Translations under genes and position numbers: made by a program
Shown here: piece after piece, positions 46,446 through 56,403 of the stretch
Numbering within the stretch: position 1 is the stretch's first letter
Layout of the letters: the number at the start of each line of letters is the position of its first letter
From: Streptomyces sp. RPA4-2
GTDB lineage: Bacteria; Actinomycetota; Actinomycetes; Streptomycetales; Streptomycetaceae
Assembly: GCF_012273515.2 (NCBI RefSeq)
Contig: NZ_CP050975.2
Span: 5,642,001-5,706,000, forward strand
DNA length: 64,000 bases
Direction: 5' to 3'
The notes under the pieces: generated by a model
What the model saw: the letters and a program-made list of their open reading frames with translations, nothing else
Told to the model about the DNA's origin: nothing
Database searches by the model: none

Positions 46446-47186
46446 TCAGGGGTGGAAGTCGCCGAGGAAGCCCGGATCGATCTTGTCGAGCTCCAGGCCG
46501 ACGTCCCGGTGGAGGTCGAGGAGCTCGGTCATGTGCAGCGCGCGGCGGCGGGCCGCGGGCAGGTCGCGGCGGGCGTCGGCGGACCACAGCACCGGGTCGA
46601 ACGTGATGCCCTGGGAGCCGGGGAGCGGCCCTGTCTCGGCCCGCCAGCCGGGCCAGCGGAGGTTGTCGTAGAAGTCCTCCGTGCCGCCTTCCAGGAGCCA
46701 GCTGAGCCAGGCCGCGTGGCCCACGCCGAGGGCCTCCCAGCGCAGGGCGTCCGGCGCGAAGTAGACCACCTCGCCGGGCCCCCCGGGGCGGCCCACCGCG
46801 CCCGGCTCGGGTCCGTTGAGCGCATAGGTCCCGCCGAGGACGTCATGGCCGACGACGAGCCCGCCCTCCGGCCGCCATGCCGGGTCGAAGCGGGCGGGGA
46901 ACTCGTTGACGTCGGCGATGCCCGGCGGACCCTTGGGCGATCCGTCGCCCGGACTGCCGTAGATGCGCAGCCAGCCGCTGTCGAGTGACACGCCGCCGCA
47001 GTTGAGGACGAAGGCGCCGAGCCAGGAGCGCGCGGTGACCTGTAGTTGCAGCAGGGACGCGCGGGCCTGGGCCGGCTCCACCGGGAGCACCTCCAGGGAC
47101 ACCGTGCTGGTGGAGATCGCCTCGGACAGGAGGGGCCACGCGGGCTCCTCGACATCGGTCAGCTCGGTCAGGTCTCGCATGGGCAT
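46446..47186 (-). CDS. DUF2625-family protein
   Basis: 246 residues (244 if ATG 47180 is used). LTDVEEPAWPLLSEAISTST, VEVLP-like LEVLPVEPAQARASLLQLQV, SWLGAFVLNCGGVSLDSGWL and RIYGSPGD match the DUF2625 family; no known activity. Cytosolic, no membrane segment. Alone on this strand between the helicase terminator and a sortase-substrate gene. Confidence 0.8.
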   Translation of the reverse strand: MPMRDLTELTDVEEPAWPLLSEAISTSTVSLEVLPVEPAQARASLLQLQVTARSWLGAFVLNCGGVSLDSGWLRIYGSPGDGSPKGPPGIADVNEFPARFDPAWRPEGGLVVGHDVLGGTYALNGPEPGAVGRPGGPGEVVYFAPDALRWEALGVGHAAWLSWLLEGGTEDFYDNLRWPGWRAETGPLPGSQGITFDPVLWSADARRDLPAARRRALHMTELLDLHRDVGLELDKIDPGFLGDFHP

Positions 47187-47216
47187 CCCGTGGGGTTCCG
47201 GGCCGGAGCGCTGCGC

Positions 47217-47546
47217 TCAGAAGGCCGCCGTGCGTTCCCGGCGCACCGAGTAGGTCACAAAGCCGGCACCGAGGCCGAGGAAAAGGGTGCCGCCGACGAC
47301 GTACGGCGTCGTGTTGACGCTTCCGGTGTCGGCGAGCCGGGTGTGGTCGTCGCTCGGCTCCGTGACGGCCTGCTCCGCTCCGGCCGTCGTGGCCGTTGTG
47401 GTGGCGGCCGACCGGTCGGCGGTCGGTGCCGACCCGTGCTGAGCAGGCGCTTCCGGAGTCGCGTTGGCGGACGGGACGAACCACAGGGCTCCCAGGAGGG
47501 TCCCCGCTGCGGTGGCGGTCAGCAACGAGCGACGTGCGGCGGACAC
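47217..47546 (-). CDS. Short sortase substrate with LAxTG signal
   Basis: 109 residues. Sec signal peptide (SLLTATAAGTLLGALWFVPS, cleavage after ANA at ~residue 29), a Thr/Ala-rich 35-residue stalk, then the sorting signal LADTG followed by a membrane segment (YVVGGTLFLGLGAGFVTYS) and the basic tail VRRERTAAF. Streptomyces class E sortases recognise LAxTG. So small a mature domain (~40 residues) suggests a wall spacer or peptide-type product. GTG start. Confidence 0.85.
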   Translation of the reverse strand: MSAARRSLLTATAAGTLLGALWFVPSANATPEAPAQHGSAPTADRSAATTTATTAGAEQAVTEPSDDHTRLADTGSVNTTPYVVGGTLFLGLGAGFVTYSVRRERTAAF

Positions 47547-47656
47547 GTAATATCGATCCCCTTGTGGCGCTGGCGAATTGGCCGTGTGGCCCGATGCTAA
47601 TGAAAGGCGCGGGTCGTGGGAAAGTCGCGGGGACCTCGGGCCGTACGCTCCGTCTC

Positions 47657-48004
47657 ATGAGTACTCCTGAGACATCACGATTTGTCCGGCTTCGCGTGGA
47701 GCTGGTGCTGGAAGTCGACGACGCGGACGCCGTCACCAAGGCCGCGCTGCGTCGCGTCGCGGACGACTCCGGCATGCAGGCCGACGAGCGGGCCCACGCC
47801 GAGAACGCAGTGACGGAAGACACTGCCGAAGCCCTCGCCTATCTCGTCGATCCGTTCGACCTGGTCAGCGAGGTGCCCGGGGTCGAGCTCGCCCAGGCGT
47901 CCTGGAGCAGCGAGCCGATCGACTACGACCCCGATTCGCCGGAATGGGACCTCGACGAGGATGATGACGACGAGGACGACGACGAAGAAGTCGGAGTCGG
48001 CTGA
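47657..48004 (+). CDS. Small acidic protein of unknown function
   Basis: 115 residues. MSTPETSRFVRLRVELVLEV start, a mixed alpha/beta core to about residue 88, and a C-terminal run of Asp/Glu (DEDDDDEDDDEE). No family recognised. A candidate -10 TACGCT (47644-47649) puts transcription 0-1 base before the ATG and there is no ribosome-binding site, so probably leaderless. Confidence 0.75.
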   Translation: MSTPETSRFVRLRVELVLEVDDADAVTKAALRRVADDSGMQADERAHAENAVTEDTAEALAYLVDPFDLVSEVPGVELAQASWSSEPIDYDPDSPEWDLDEDDDDEDDDEEVGVG

Positions 48005-48283
48005 GGCCCCTTGGGAATTTCGTGACCCCGGGTGGCAACCGCCGCCCGGGGTTCATTCGTCTCAGACGACGCACCGGCCACTTCCGCACCATGGGGTTCG
48101 GTCCGGCCGCCGGTCCACCCGACGAGGTCCCGCGGGCCTCGATCGGCCTGGTCGGCGCCGTTGACCTAGGTGGTGTGTCCCACATACCCGACGGGTGTGG
48201 AACGGGACGAACCGGTCGTACGTTGAAGGTTCCTACGGGGTTTTGCGGTATTTGGTGATTCGGCAACGATGGAGAAGCGTGTG

Positions 48284-49534
48284 ATGACGGACAGTAAGCG
48301 GGGCCGGGGCCTGATGGCCGCGTCCGCACTGCTCGGCGGAGTGCTGGTGCTCTCTGCGTGCAGCGGAGGCGGCAGCAAGGCCAATGCCTCGGACGGCGGT
48401 GGGTCCTCGCAGGCCCAGGCCGACGAGGCGGCGGCCCAGAAGAGTTCCGAGGCGCAGATCAAGATCACCCCCGCCGACGGCTCCGACAACGCGTCCATCA
48501 ACAACGCCGCCGCGGTCACTGTGACCAAGGGCACACTCTCCTCCGTCTCCATGAAGACGGAGGCCGGCACGGCCGTCTCCGGCCAGATATCGGCCGACAA
48601 GAAGAGCTGGAAGCCCGCCGCCCAGCTCGACCGTGCCACCACGTACAAGATCGCCGCCGAGGCCACCGACTCCGCGGGCCTGGTGGCCCACGAGAACGCG
48701 TCGTTCACCACGGTCTCCGCGGCGAACAGCTTCATCGGCAACTTCACGCCGGAGGACGGTTCCACCGTCGGTGTCGGCATGCCGGTCTCGATCAACTTCA
48801 ACAAGGCGATCACCGACAAGGCCGCCGTGCAGAAGGGGATCACCGTCTCCTCCAGCAGCGGCCAGGAGGTCGTCGGGCACTGGTTCGGCGCCAACCGCCT
48901 CGACTTCCGTCCCGAGAAGTACTGGACGGGCGGTTCGACCGTCACCCTCAAGCTGAACCTGGACGGCGTCCAGGGCGCGAGCGGTGTGTACGGCGTGCAG
49001 CAGAAGACGGTCACGTTCAAGATCGGCCGCAACCAGGTCTCGGTCGTCGACGCCCAGACCAAGACCATGAAGGTCACGCAGGACGGCAAGACGATCAAGA
49101 CGATCCCGATCTCCTCGGGATCCCCGGAGCACAAGACGTACCAGGGCCAGATGGTGATCTCCGAGAAGTTCAAGGAGACCCGGATGAACGGCTCGACGGT
49201 CGGTTTCACGAACTCCGACGGCAAGGGCGAGTACGACATCAAGGACGTGCCGCACGCCATGCGGCTGTCGAACTCCGGCACCTTCGTGCACGGCAACTAC
49301 TGGGGCGCCAAGTCCATCTTCGGCTCGGTGAACACCAGTCACGGCTGTGTCGGCCTGTCCGACACCAAGGGTGCCAACGACCCGAACACCGCCGCGGCCT
49401 GGTTCTACAACCACTCGCTGATCGGTGACGTCGTGGTCGTCAAGAACACCGGCGACAAGACCATCGCCCCGGACAACGGCCTCAACGGCTGGAACCTGGA
49501 CTGGGCGTCGTGGAAGGCCGGTTCGGCCGTCTGA
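48284..49534 (+). CDS. L,D-transpeptidase lipoprotein (YkuD family)
   Basis: 416 residues. Lipobox LSACSG (Cys at ~residue 26), a Gly/Ser linker, two Ig-like regions ~60-260 (ADGSDNASINNAAAVTVTKG, FTPEDGSTVGVGMPVSINFN) and the catalytic YkuD domain: HGNYW and SHGCVGL with nucleophile Cys. Makes 3-3 cross-links in peptidoglycan outside the membrane; layout matches mycobacterial LdtMt2-type enzymes. GGAGAAG 9 nt upstream supports ATG 48284 over 48269. Ends at a strong terminator. Confidence 0.95.
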   Translation: MTDSKRGRGLMAASALLGGVLVLSACSGGGSKANASDGGGSSQAQADEAAAQKSSEAQIKITPADGSDNASINNAAAVTVTKGTLSSVSMKTEAGTAVSGQISADKKSWKPAAQLDRATTYKIAAEATDSAGLVAHENASFTTVSAANSFIGNFTPEDGSTVGVGMPVSINFNKAITDKAAVQKGITVSSSSGQEVVGHWFGANRLDFRPEKYWTGGSTVTLKLNLDGVQGASGVYGVQQKTVTFKIGRNQVSVVDAQTKTMKVTQDGKTIKTIPISSGSPEHKTYQGQMVISEKFKETRMNGSTVGFTNSDGKGEYDIKDVPHAMRLSNSGTFVHGNYWGAKSIFGSVNTSHGCVGLSDTKGANDPNTAAAWFYNHSLIGDVVVVKNTGDKTIAPDNGLNGWNLDWASWKAGSAV

Positions 49535-49563
49535 CGCCGGCTCGCGCCACCCACAAGAACCCC

Positions 49564-49606
49564 GCCGATGGCGGCGGCCCGCACGGGTCGCCGCCATCGG
49601 CGTTTT
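49564..49606 (+). terminator. Intrinsic terminator after the L,D-transpeptidase gene
   Basis: Perfect 13-bp stem (49564-49576 with 49589-49601) followed by GTTTT. Confidence 0.92.
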
Positions 49607-49717
49607 CACCGGCTTCCGGGGCCGCGCACAGGTGAACTTCCGTGCCGTCACAGCCTTCTCATCGTTCTCTTATTTCGGCCTTATGGCTTCATCACGCGCC
49701 GTACCTACCTTGCGGCC

Positions 49718-51172
49718 ATGTTCTTCACCTACCTGAGGCGCGAACTGCGCCGCCGCAGGAAGGCGGCGCTCGTCGTCGCCTCCGGGCTCGCCCTGGGCAT
49801 CGCCCTGGTCATCGTGGTCAGCTCCGTGTCGTCCGGCATGGAGAAGGCCCAGGGCAAGGTCCTCCAGTCGCTGTACGGGCTGGGTACGGACATGACCGTC
49901 ACCAAGGCCGCGGCGCCGACGACGACCACCGGTCAGCGCCCGCGCTTCAACTTCGGCGCGAACGACAACGGCTCCGACAAGGAGCAGAGCAGCGACCGTG
50001 TCCTGGTCCAGGGATTCCAGACCCTGGCCGCCTCGACGGTCTCCAAGGTCGACTCGCAGCACGGCGTGGCGGACTCCGTCGGCGGCCTCAGTCTCCAGGT
50101 CATCCGGGTCAACGGACAGTTCACCCGGGGCCGGTTCCAGCAGAACGGGAACGGCGGCGGCGGCCGGGGCGGGCGCCAGGGCGGCCAGCAGCCCCCGCAG
50201 GGCCGGGTGGAGGGCGGCGGCGCCAACTTCGACGTCAACAACTACTCCGTCTACGGCACCGACGTCACCAAGCCGGCGCTCGGCCCGCTGACCTCCTCGA
50301 AGATCACCAGCGGCCGTACCTTCACGACGTCCGAGACGAACGCCGCGGTGGTCGTCGCCGACACGTCGTACGCCAAGGAGAAGAAGCTCTCGGTCGGCGG
50401 CACGGTCACCGTGAAGGGCGTCAAGTACAAGGTGATCGGGATCGCGACTCCGGACAGCGGTGACGCGGCGGCCAACCTCTACATGCCGCTCCAGCAGGCG
50501 CAGACGCTGGCCGGCGCCAAGGACAAGGTCACCACGATCTACGTCAAGGCGTCCGACTCGCAGCAGATCTCCAGCGTCAAGAGCACCATCCAGAAGAACA
50601 TCTCGGGGACGACGGTCACCACCTCCGCGGACCTCGCGGACACCGTCTCCGGCTCCCTGTCGACCGCCTCCGACCTCGCCTCGAACGTCGGCAAGTGGCT
50701 GTCGATCGCGGTGCTCGTGGCCGCGTTCCTGGTCGCCGGTCTGCTCACCTCCTCGGCCGTCTCCCGGCGTGTGCGCGAGTTCGGCACCCTCAAGGCGCTC
50801 GGCTGGAAGTCGGGCCGGGTGACCCGTCAGGTCGTCGGTGAGGCCGTCGTCAACGGTCTGGTCGGCGGGGTTCTCGGCATCGCGCTCGGTCTGGCGGGCG
50901 CGTACGTGGTCACCGAGATCAGCCCCAACCTGCAGGCACAGGTGGGCGGATCGGGCGGCGGTGGCGGGCAGGGCGGCTTCGGTGGCTTCGGCGGTCCCGG
51001 CCGAAGGGTCGCGTCCAAGGCGCTGGACGTCACGCTCACCGCGCCCGTCAGTCTCTCCACCATCGCCGGAGCGGTCGCCCTCGCCGTCGCCGGCGGTCTG
51101 ATCGCCGGTGCCTTCGGCGGCTGGCGCGCCTCCCGGCTTCGGCCCGCGGACGCCCTGCGCCGCGTCGAATAG
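49718..51172 (+). CDS. MacB/FtsX-type ABC transporter permease
   Basis: 484 residues. One N-terminal membrane segment (~18-36, AALVVASGLALGIALVIVVS), a ~300-residue extracytoplasmic MacB-like domain, then three C-terminal segments (SIAVLVAAFLVAGLLTSSAV, VVNGLVGGVLGIALGLAGAY, TIAGAVALAVAGGLIAGAFG) with the FtsX-like RRVREFGTLKALGWKSGRV. Two long Gly/Gln-rich insertions (~145-170 and between the last segments) are unusual. No ribosome-binding site; candidate -10 TACCTT puts +1 at the ATG. Partner ATPase follows after 73 bp. Confidence 0.9.
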   Translation: MFFTYLRRELRRRRKAALVVASGLALGIALVIVVSSVSSGMEKAQGKVLQSLYGLGTDMTVTKAAAPTTTTGQRPRFNFGANDNGSDKEQSSDRVLVQGFQTLAASTVSKVDSQHGVADSVGGLSLQVIRVNGQFTRGRFQQNGNGGGGRGGRQGGQQPPQGRVEGGGANFDVNNYSVYGTDVTKPALGPLTSSKITSGRTFTTSETNAAVVVADTSYAKEKKLSVGGTVTVKGVKYKVIGIATPDSGDAAANLYMPLQQAQTLAGAKDKVTTIYVKASDSQQISSVKSTIQKNISGTTVTTSADLADTVSGSLSTASDLASNVGKWLSIAVLVAAFLVAGLLTSSAVSRRVREFGTLKALGWKSGRVTRQVVGEAVVNGLVGGVLGIALGLAGAYVVTEISPNLQAQVGGSGGGGGQGGFGGFGGPGRRVASKALDVTLTAPVSLSTIAGAVALAVAGGLIAGAFGGWRASRLRPADALRRVE

Positions 51173-51245
51173 ACCGGCCCCGCACGGACCGTGCGGCCCA
51201 CACCCCGCACGGCCCGCCCCCTCACGCACAACCAGGAGCAGCACC

Positions 51246-51929
<684 letters not shown>

Positions 51930-52049
51930 ACGAGCGCAAAAAGGAGATTTCCGGAGCTTAGCGGAACAATTCCGTCAACTCTTCGCCGCAGCCCCGCTCT
52001 TGAGGGGCCGATCACCCCCCGGCATACTTGCGCTTTCCGAGGGGTGATC

Positions 52050-55000
52050 GTGCATGCGTACGAGATTTCCCTCGGCCGGGTGAATGGGGAATTCACCCGG
52101 ACCTCATCTCCAGGGGGAGACTTGCGCAGACAAGTGAAAAGAGCGTGCGCGGCGACCGTTGCCACGGCGGCGGCCGTGGCCCTGGCGGCGGGAATGACCA
52201 GCCCGGCGTCCGCGAGGGTCCCGGCGAAGGCCGGACACGTCAACAGTGCTTCCGCGGCCGGGATCACGGCCAAGCACCGCATCACACTGATCACCGGCGA
52301 CCGGGTGGTCGTCGACGCCAAGGGGCGTGTCGTCGGCCTCGAGCGGGCCAAGGGCCGTGCGCAGGTGCCCGTCCAGATCCGCAAGGCCCACGGCCACACC
52401 CTCGTGGTGCCGGCCGACGCGCAGGCGCTGATAGCCGCCGGCAAGGTGGACCGGCGGCTCTTCGACGTCACCGAACTGAACAAGGCCGCGACCCGTGCCT
52501 CCCAGAAGCAGGGTCTGAAGGTCATCGTCGGCTACAAGGGAGCCGCGACGGCCGCGCGGGCCGACGTCCGCGAGTCGGGCACGCTCCGCCGGACCCTGAA
52601 GTCCCTGAACGCGGACGCGGTGCGGACGCCGCAGCGGGACGCGGCCGAGCTGTGGTCCGCGGTCACCGACCACGGGCGGGCGGCCGCCGGCATCGCGCAC
52701 GTCTGGCTGGACGGCGTGCGCAGGGCGAGCCTCGACAAGTCCGTGCCGCAGATCGGCGCCCCCAAGGCCTGGGCCGCCGGGTACGACGGCAAGGGCGTCA
52801 AGATCGCCGTCCTCGACACCGGTGTCGACGCGACCCACCCGGACCTCAGGAACCAGGTGATCGCGTCCCGGAACTTCTCCGCCGCCGCCGACGCCACCGA
52901 CCACTACGGCCACGGCACGCACGTCGCGTCCATCGCGGCGGGCACCGGTGCCAAGTCGAACGGGAAGTACAAGGGCGTAGCGCCCGGCGCCAAGATCCTC
53001 AACGGCAAGGTTCTCGACGACACCGGAAACGGTGACGACTCCGGCATCCTCGCCGGCATGGAGTGGGCGGCCGACCAGGGCGCCGACGTCGTCAACCTGA
53101 GCCTCGGCGGCCCGGACACCCCCGACGTGGACCCGCTGGAGGCCGAGGTCGACAAGCTCTCGGCCGAGAAGGGCATCCTCTTCGCGATCGCGGCGGGCAA
53201 CGACGGCCCCGAGTCGATCGGCTCGCCGGGCAGCGCGGACGCCGCGCTCACCGTCGGCGCCGTCGACGACCACGACAACCTGGCGGACTTCTCCAGCACC
53301 GGCCCCCGCCTCGGCGACGGCGCCATCAAGCCGGACGTCACCGCCCCCGGCGTGGACATCACCGCGGCCGCCGCCCCGGGCAGCGTCATCGACACCGAGG
53401 TCGGCGAGAAGCCCGCGGGCTACCTGACCATCTCGGGTACGTCGATGGCGACCCCGCACGTCGCGGGCGCCGCCGCCATCCTCAAGCAGGAACACCCGGA
53501 CTGGACGTACACCGAGCTCAAGGGCGCGCTGACGGGCTCCGCCAAGGGCGGCTCGTACACCCCGTTCGAGCAGGGCGCGGGCCGTATCGCCGTCGACGCG
53601 GCGATCAAGCAGACCGTGATCGCCGACCCGTCCTCGGTGAGCTTCGGCGTCGCGCGGTGGCCGCACGCCGACGACACGGCGCTGACACGGCGGCTGACGT
53701 ACCGCAACCTCGGCACGAAGGACGTCACCCTGACCCTCGGGGTCAAGACCACCGACCCCAAGGGGCACGCGGCCCCTGCGGGCTTCTTCGAGCTCGCCGC
53801 CCCCACCCTCACCGTCCCGGCCGGCGGCGAGGCGTCCGTCGGGGTCGACGCGAACACCAGGCTCGGCGGCACCCTCGACGGCGCGTACGCCGCGTACGTG
53901 ACGGCGACGGGCGGCGGCCAGTCGGTGCGCACGGCGGTCGCGGTCGAGCGTGAGCCGGAGTCGTACGACGTCACCCTGAAGTACGTCGACCGCGCCGGCC
54001 AGACGCCCACGCACCTCACCGACCTGGAGGGCTACACCGGGCTCGGCGCCGACCGGGACTACGCGTCGCAGAACACCGCGGACACCGTGACCCTCCGGGT
54101 GCCCAAGGGCAAGTACCTGCTCAACTCCCTCTCCGTGCAGGACCTGGTCGAGGCGAAGGGCGGGGTCGACTGGCTGGTCCGGCCCCGGCTGGACGTCACC
54201 CGGAACACCACGCTGACGCTGGACGCCCGCACCGCCGAGGGCGCCGACATCACGGTGCCGGACGCGCGGGCCGAGCCGCTGTCGGCGGTCGTCGACTATT
54301 TCGACGACACCACGGGCATCGGGATCGGCCTCGGCCTCGACTCCTTCCGGAACGTGCGGGTGGCACACCTCGGCCCGGCGCTCAGCCCCGGTCTGTTCCA
54401 GAGCTGGGCCGGACAGTGGACCAAGGGCGCCGGCGCCGAGTACGACATCTTCACCGGCGCCAAGGTCAGCAGGCTCCAGGGCGCGCACGTCAAGCACTAC
54501 AAGGCGAGCGAACTGGCCAAGGTCCGGGCGGACATGGGCGGCGCGGCCACCGGCAAGACGGGCGCGATCACCGCGTACGGCTATCTGCCCGACGACGGCA
54601 GCGCCGGTATCGGCGTCGACCAGAAGCTGCCGAGCGCGCGCACGCTCTATCTGTCGGCCGGTGAGAAGATCCAGTGGGCCTTCGACTTCGAGCAGCACGC
54701 CGGTACGGACGCCACCGGATTCCCGGTGGTCGACGCCTACTACACGCTCGGCGTCCCGCAGACCTTCAAGGCGGGCACGAGCTGCACCAAGCGGTTCAAC
54801 ACGGCCGTCTTCGGCCCGAAGATCAGCGCCGACTTCGGTGTCTTCCGGGACGGCGACCACCTCGTCGGCTATCTGCCGCTGTACGCCGACGGAAGCACCC
54901 ACGCCGGGTCCTCGCTGTTCAGCTCGGTCACCACGACGCTCTACCGCAACGGGACGAAGGTCGGATCGAACGACGACCCGCTCTTCGGCGACAAGGAGTT

Positions 55001-55433
55001 CAAGGTCCCGGCCGCCCAGGCGGAGTACCGGCTGACGACCTCGGTCAAGCGCAGTGTGAAAGTCGCCGCGGCCTCCACCCGGATCGACGCGAGCTGGACC
55101 TTCAAGTCCAAGAAGGCCGACTTCGCGAAGCTGCCCGCCTCCACGGTCCGCTTCAACGCCGCGACCGGCCTGGACAGCCGTGTCGAGGCCGGCAAGAAGG
55201 CCACCGTCCCGCTCACCGTGCAGGGCTCGGCCGCGGGCAGGAACCTCAAGTCGCTGTACGTGTACGTCTCGTACGACTACGGCCAGACCTGGACCATGCT
55301 CAAGGTCAAGGACGGGAAGATCACCGTCAAGAACCCGGCGAAGGGCAAGGGCATCTCCTTCCACGCGAAGATCACCGACAAGCAGGGCAACAAGTCGACG
55401 GTCTCGATCTACAACGCGTACTACGGAAAGTGA
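52050..55433 (+). CDS. Secreted subtilisin-like (S8) protease, large
   Basis: About 1127 residues. Signal peptide region RRQVKRACAATVATAAAVAL then AAGMTSPASA; the ~25 residues before it depend on the start (GTG 52050 with GAGGGG; TTG 52122 would give a normal signal peptide). Pro-region to ~230, then catalytic Asp256 (VLDTGVDATHPDL), His288 (GHGTHVASIAAG) and Ser465 (GTSMATPHVAG); numbers from 52050. About 600 further residues are beta-rich accessory domains ending in YVSYDYGQTWTMLKV and NAYYGK. No sorting signal, so released. Monocistronic; terminator follows. Confidence 0.9.
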   Translation: MHAYEISLGRVNGEFTRTSSPGGDLRRQVKRACAATVATAAAVALAAGMTSPASARVPAKAGHVNSASAAGITAKHRITLITGDRVVVDAKGRVVGLERAKGRAQVPVQIRKAHGHTLVVPADAQALIAAGKVDRRLFDVTELNKAATRASQKQGLKVIVGYKGAATAARADVRESGTLRRTLKSLNADAVRTPQRDAAELWSAVTDHGRAAAGIAHVWLDGVRRASLDKSVPQIGAPKAWAAGYDGKGVKIAVLDTGVDATHPDLRNQVIASRNFSAAADATDHYGHGTHVASIAAGTGAKSNGKYKGVAPGAKILNGKVLDDTGNGDDSGILAGMEWAADQGADVVNLSLGGPDTPDVDPLEAEVDKLSAEKGILFAIAAGNDGPESIGSPGSADAALTVGAVDDHDNLADFSSTGPRLGDGAIKPDVTAPGVDITAAAAPGSVIDTEVGEKPAGYLTISGTSMATPHVAGAAAILKQEHPDWTYTELKGALTGSAKGGSYTPFEQGAGRIAVDAAIKQTVIADPSSVSFGVARWPHADDTALTRRLTYRNLGTKDVTLTLGVKTTDPKGHAAPAGFFELAAPTLTVPAGGEASVGVDANTRLGGTLDGAYAAYVTATGGGQSVRTAVAVEREPESYDVTLKYVDRAGQTPTHLTDLEGYTGLGADRDYASQNTADTVTLRVPKGKYLLNSLSVQDLVEAKGGVDWLVRPRLDVTRNTTLTLDARTAEGADITVPDARAEPLSAVVDYFDDTTGIGIGLGLDSFRNVRVAHLGPALSPGLFQSWAGQWTKGAGAEYDIFTGAKVSRLQGAHVKHYKASELAKVRADMGGAATGKTGAITAYGYLPDDGSAGIGVDQKLPSARTLYLSAGEKIQWAFDFEQHAGTDATGFPVVDAYYTLGVPQTFKAGTSCTKRFNTAVFGPKISADFGVFRDGDHLVGYLPLYADGSTHAGSSLFSSVTTTLYRNGTKVGSNDDPLFGDKEFKVPAAQAEYRLTTSVKRSVKVAAASTRIDASWTFKSKKADFAKLPASTVRFNAATGLDSRVEAGKKATVPLTVQGSAAGRNLKSLYVYVSYDYGQTWTMLKVKDGKITVKNPAKGKGISFHAKITDKQGNKSTVSIYNAYYGK

Positions 55434-55471
55434 GCCCGCTCCCCACCCGGGTGAGATGAGCCCGTAGCGAA

Positions 55472-55504
55472 CGGTCCGCCGGAAGAACAGCTTCCGGCGG
55501 GCCG
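55472..55504 (+). terminator. Terminator after the S8 protease gene
   Basis: 14-bp stem (55472-55485 with 55491-55504, one G-U pair) and AACAG loop, starting 38 bp after the stop. Confidence 0.85.
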
Positions 55505-55524
55505 TCCGTGTTTCCGTGGTCCCC

Positions 55525-56346
55525 ATGAGCGCCCACACCGTGGAGTACGTCCGGTACCACATACCCGAGGCACGGTCCGCGGAGTTCCTTGCCGCCTACA
55601 CCCGGGCCGCGGCCCAGCTGTCCGCCGCCCCGCAGTGCGTCGACTACGAACTCGCCCGCAGCGAGGAGGACTTCGAACACTTCGTCCTGCGGATCACCTG
55701 GACCTCGACCGAGGCCCACGAACAGGACTTCCGCACCTCGGAGCTCTTCCCCGCCTTCCTCGCCGAGATCCGCCCCTACATCCCCCACATCGAGGAGATG
55801 CGCCACTACAAGGCGACGACGGTACGGGGCACCGGCGCCGCGGTCCCCACCCTGTACGCGTGGGCGGGCGGCGCGGAGGCCTTCGTCCGGCTGACCGGTG
55901 TCTTCTACGACAAGGTCCTCAAGGACGACGTCCTCGGACCCGTCTTCGCCGGCATGGCCCCCGAGCACGCGGCGCACGTCGCCCTCTGGCTCGGCGAGGT
56001 CTTCGGCGGACCACCCGCCTACTCCGAGACCCAGGGCGGCCACGGCCACATGGTCGCCCAGCACTTCGGCAGGAACATCACCGAGACCCAGCGCCGGCGC
56101 TGGGTCAACGTCCTCCAGGACGCGGCGGACGACGCGGAACTGCCCACCGACGCCGAGTTCCGCTCCGCGTTCCTCGCCTACGCGGAGTGGGGCACGCGGC
56201 TCGCCGTGTACTTCTCCGGCCCCGACGCGGTGCCTCCGGCCGAGCAGCCCGTACCGCGGTGGACGTGGGGGCGGCACCGCCGTACCAGGCGTGACGGCGG
56301 GGGCCGGGCGGGTGAGGGCCTGACGGCGTGGCGGCCGGGCCGGTGA
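55525..56346 (+). CDS. Antibiotic-biosynthesis-monooxygenase/truncated-haemoglobin chimera
   Basis: 273 residues. N-terminal ABM domain ~1-100 (VEYVRYHIPEARSAEFLAAY, CVDYELARSEEDFEHFVLRI) fused to a group II truncated haemoglobin ~110-235 (LTGVFYDKVLKDDVLGPVFA, GGPPAYSETQGGHGHMVAQH with the probable proximal His, and RRWVNVLQDA with Trp G8). A basic, disordered C-terminal ~40 residues follow. The ABM-trHb chimera has been described in Streptomyces avermitilis; its physiological substrate is unclear. ATG 55525 preferred; weak ribosome site. Confidence 0.9.
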   Translation: MSAHTVEYVRYHIPEARSAEFLAAYTRAAAQLSAAPQCVDYELARSEEDFEHFVLRITWTSTEAHEQDFRTSELFPAFLAEIRPYIPHIEEMRHYKATTVRGTGAAVPTLYAWAGGAEAFVRLTGVFYDKVLKDDVLGPVFAGMAPEHAAHVALWLGEVFGGPPAYSETQGGHGHMVAQHFGRNITETQRRRWVNVLQDAADDAELPTDAEFRSAFLAYAEWGTRLAVYFSGPDAVPPAEQPVPRWTWGRHRRTRRDGGGRAGEGLTAWRPGR

Positions 56347-56403
56347 GCGCCGGGCGCGTGGCCGCCGGCCGTTCCCAGGGCGCCGGGCACGGGCGCGGTG
56401 CGC

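Noticed and set aside
52104..55562. 1152-codon minus-strand frame opposite the S8 protease
   Set aside because: No domain, repetitive VG/RD/RR composition, mirrors the codon pattern of the protease gene.
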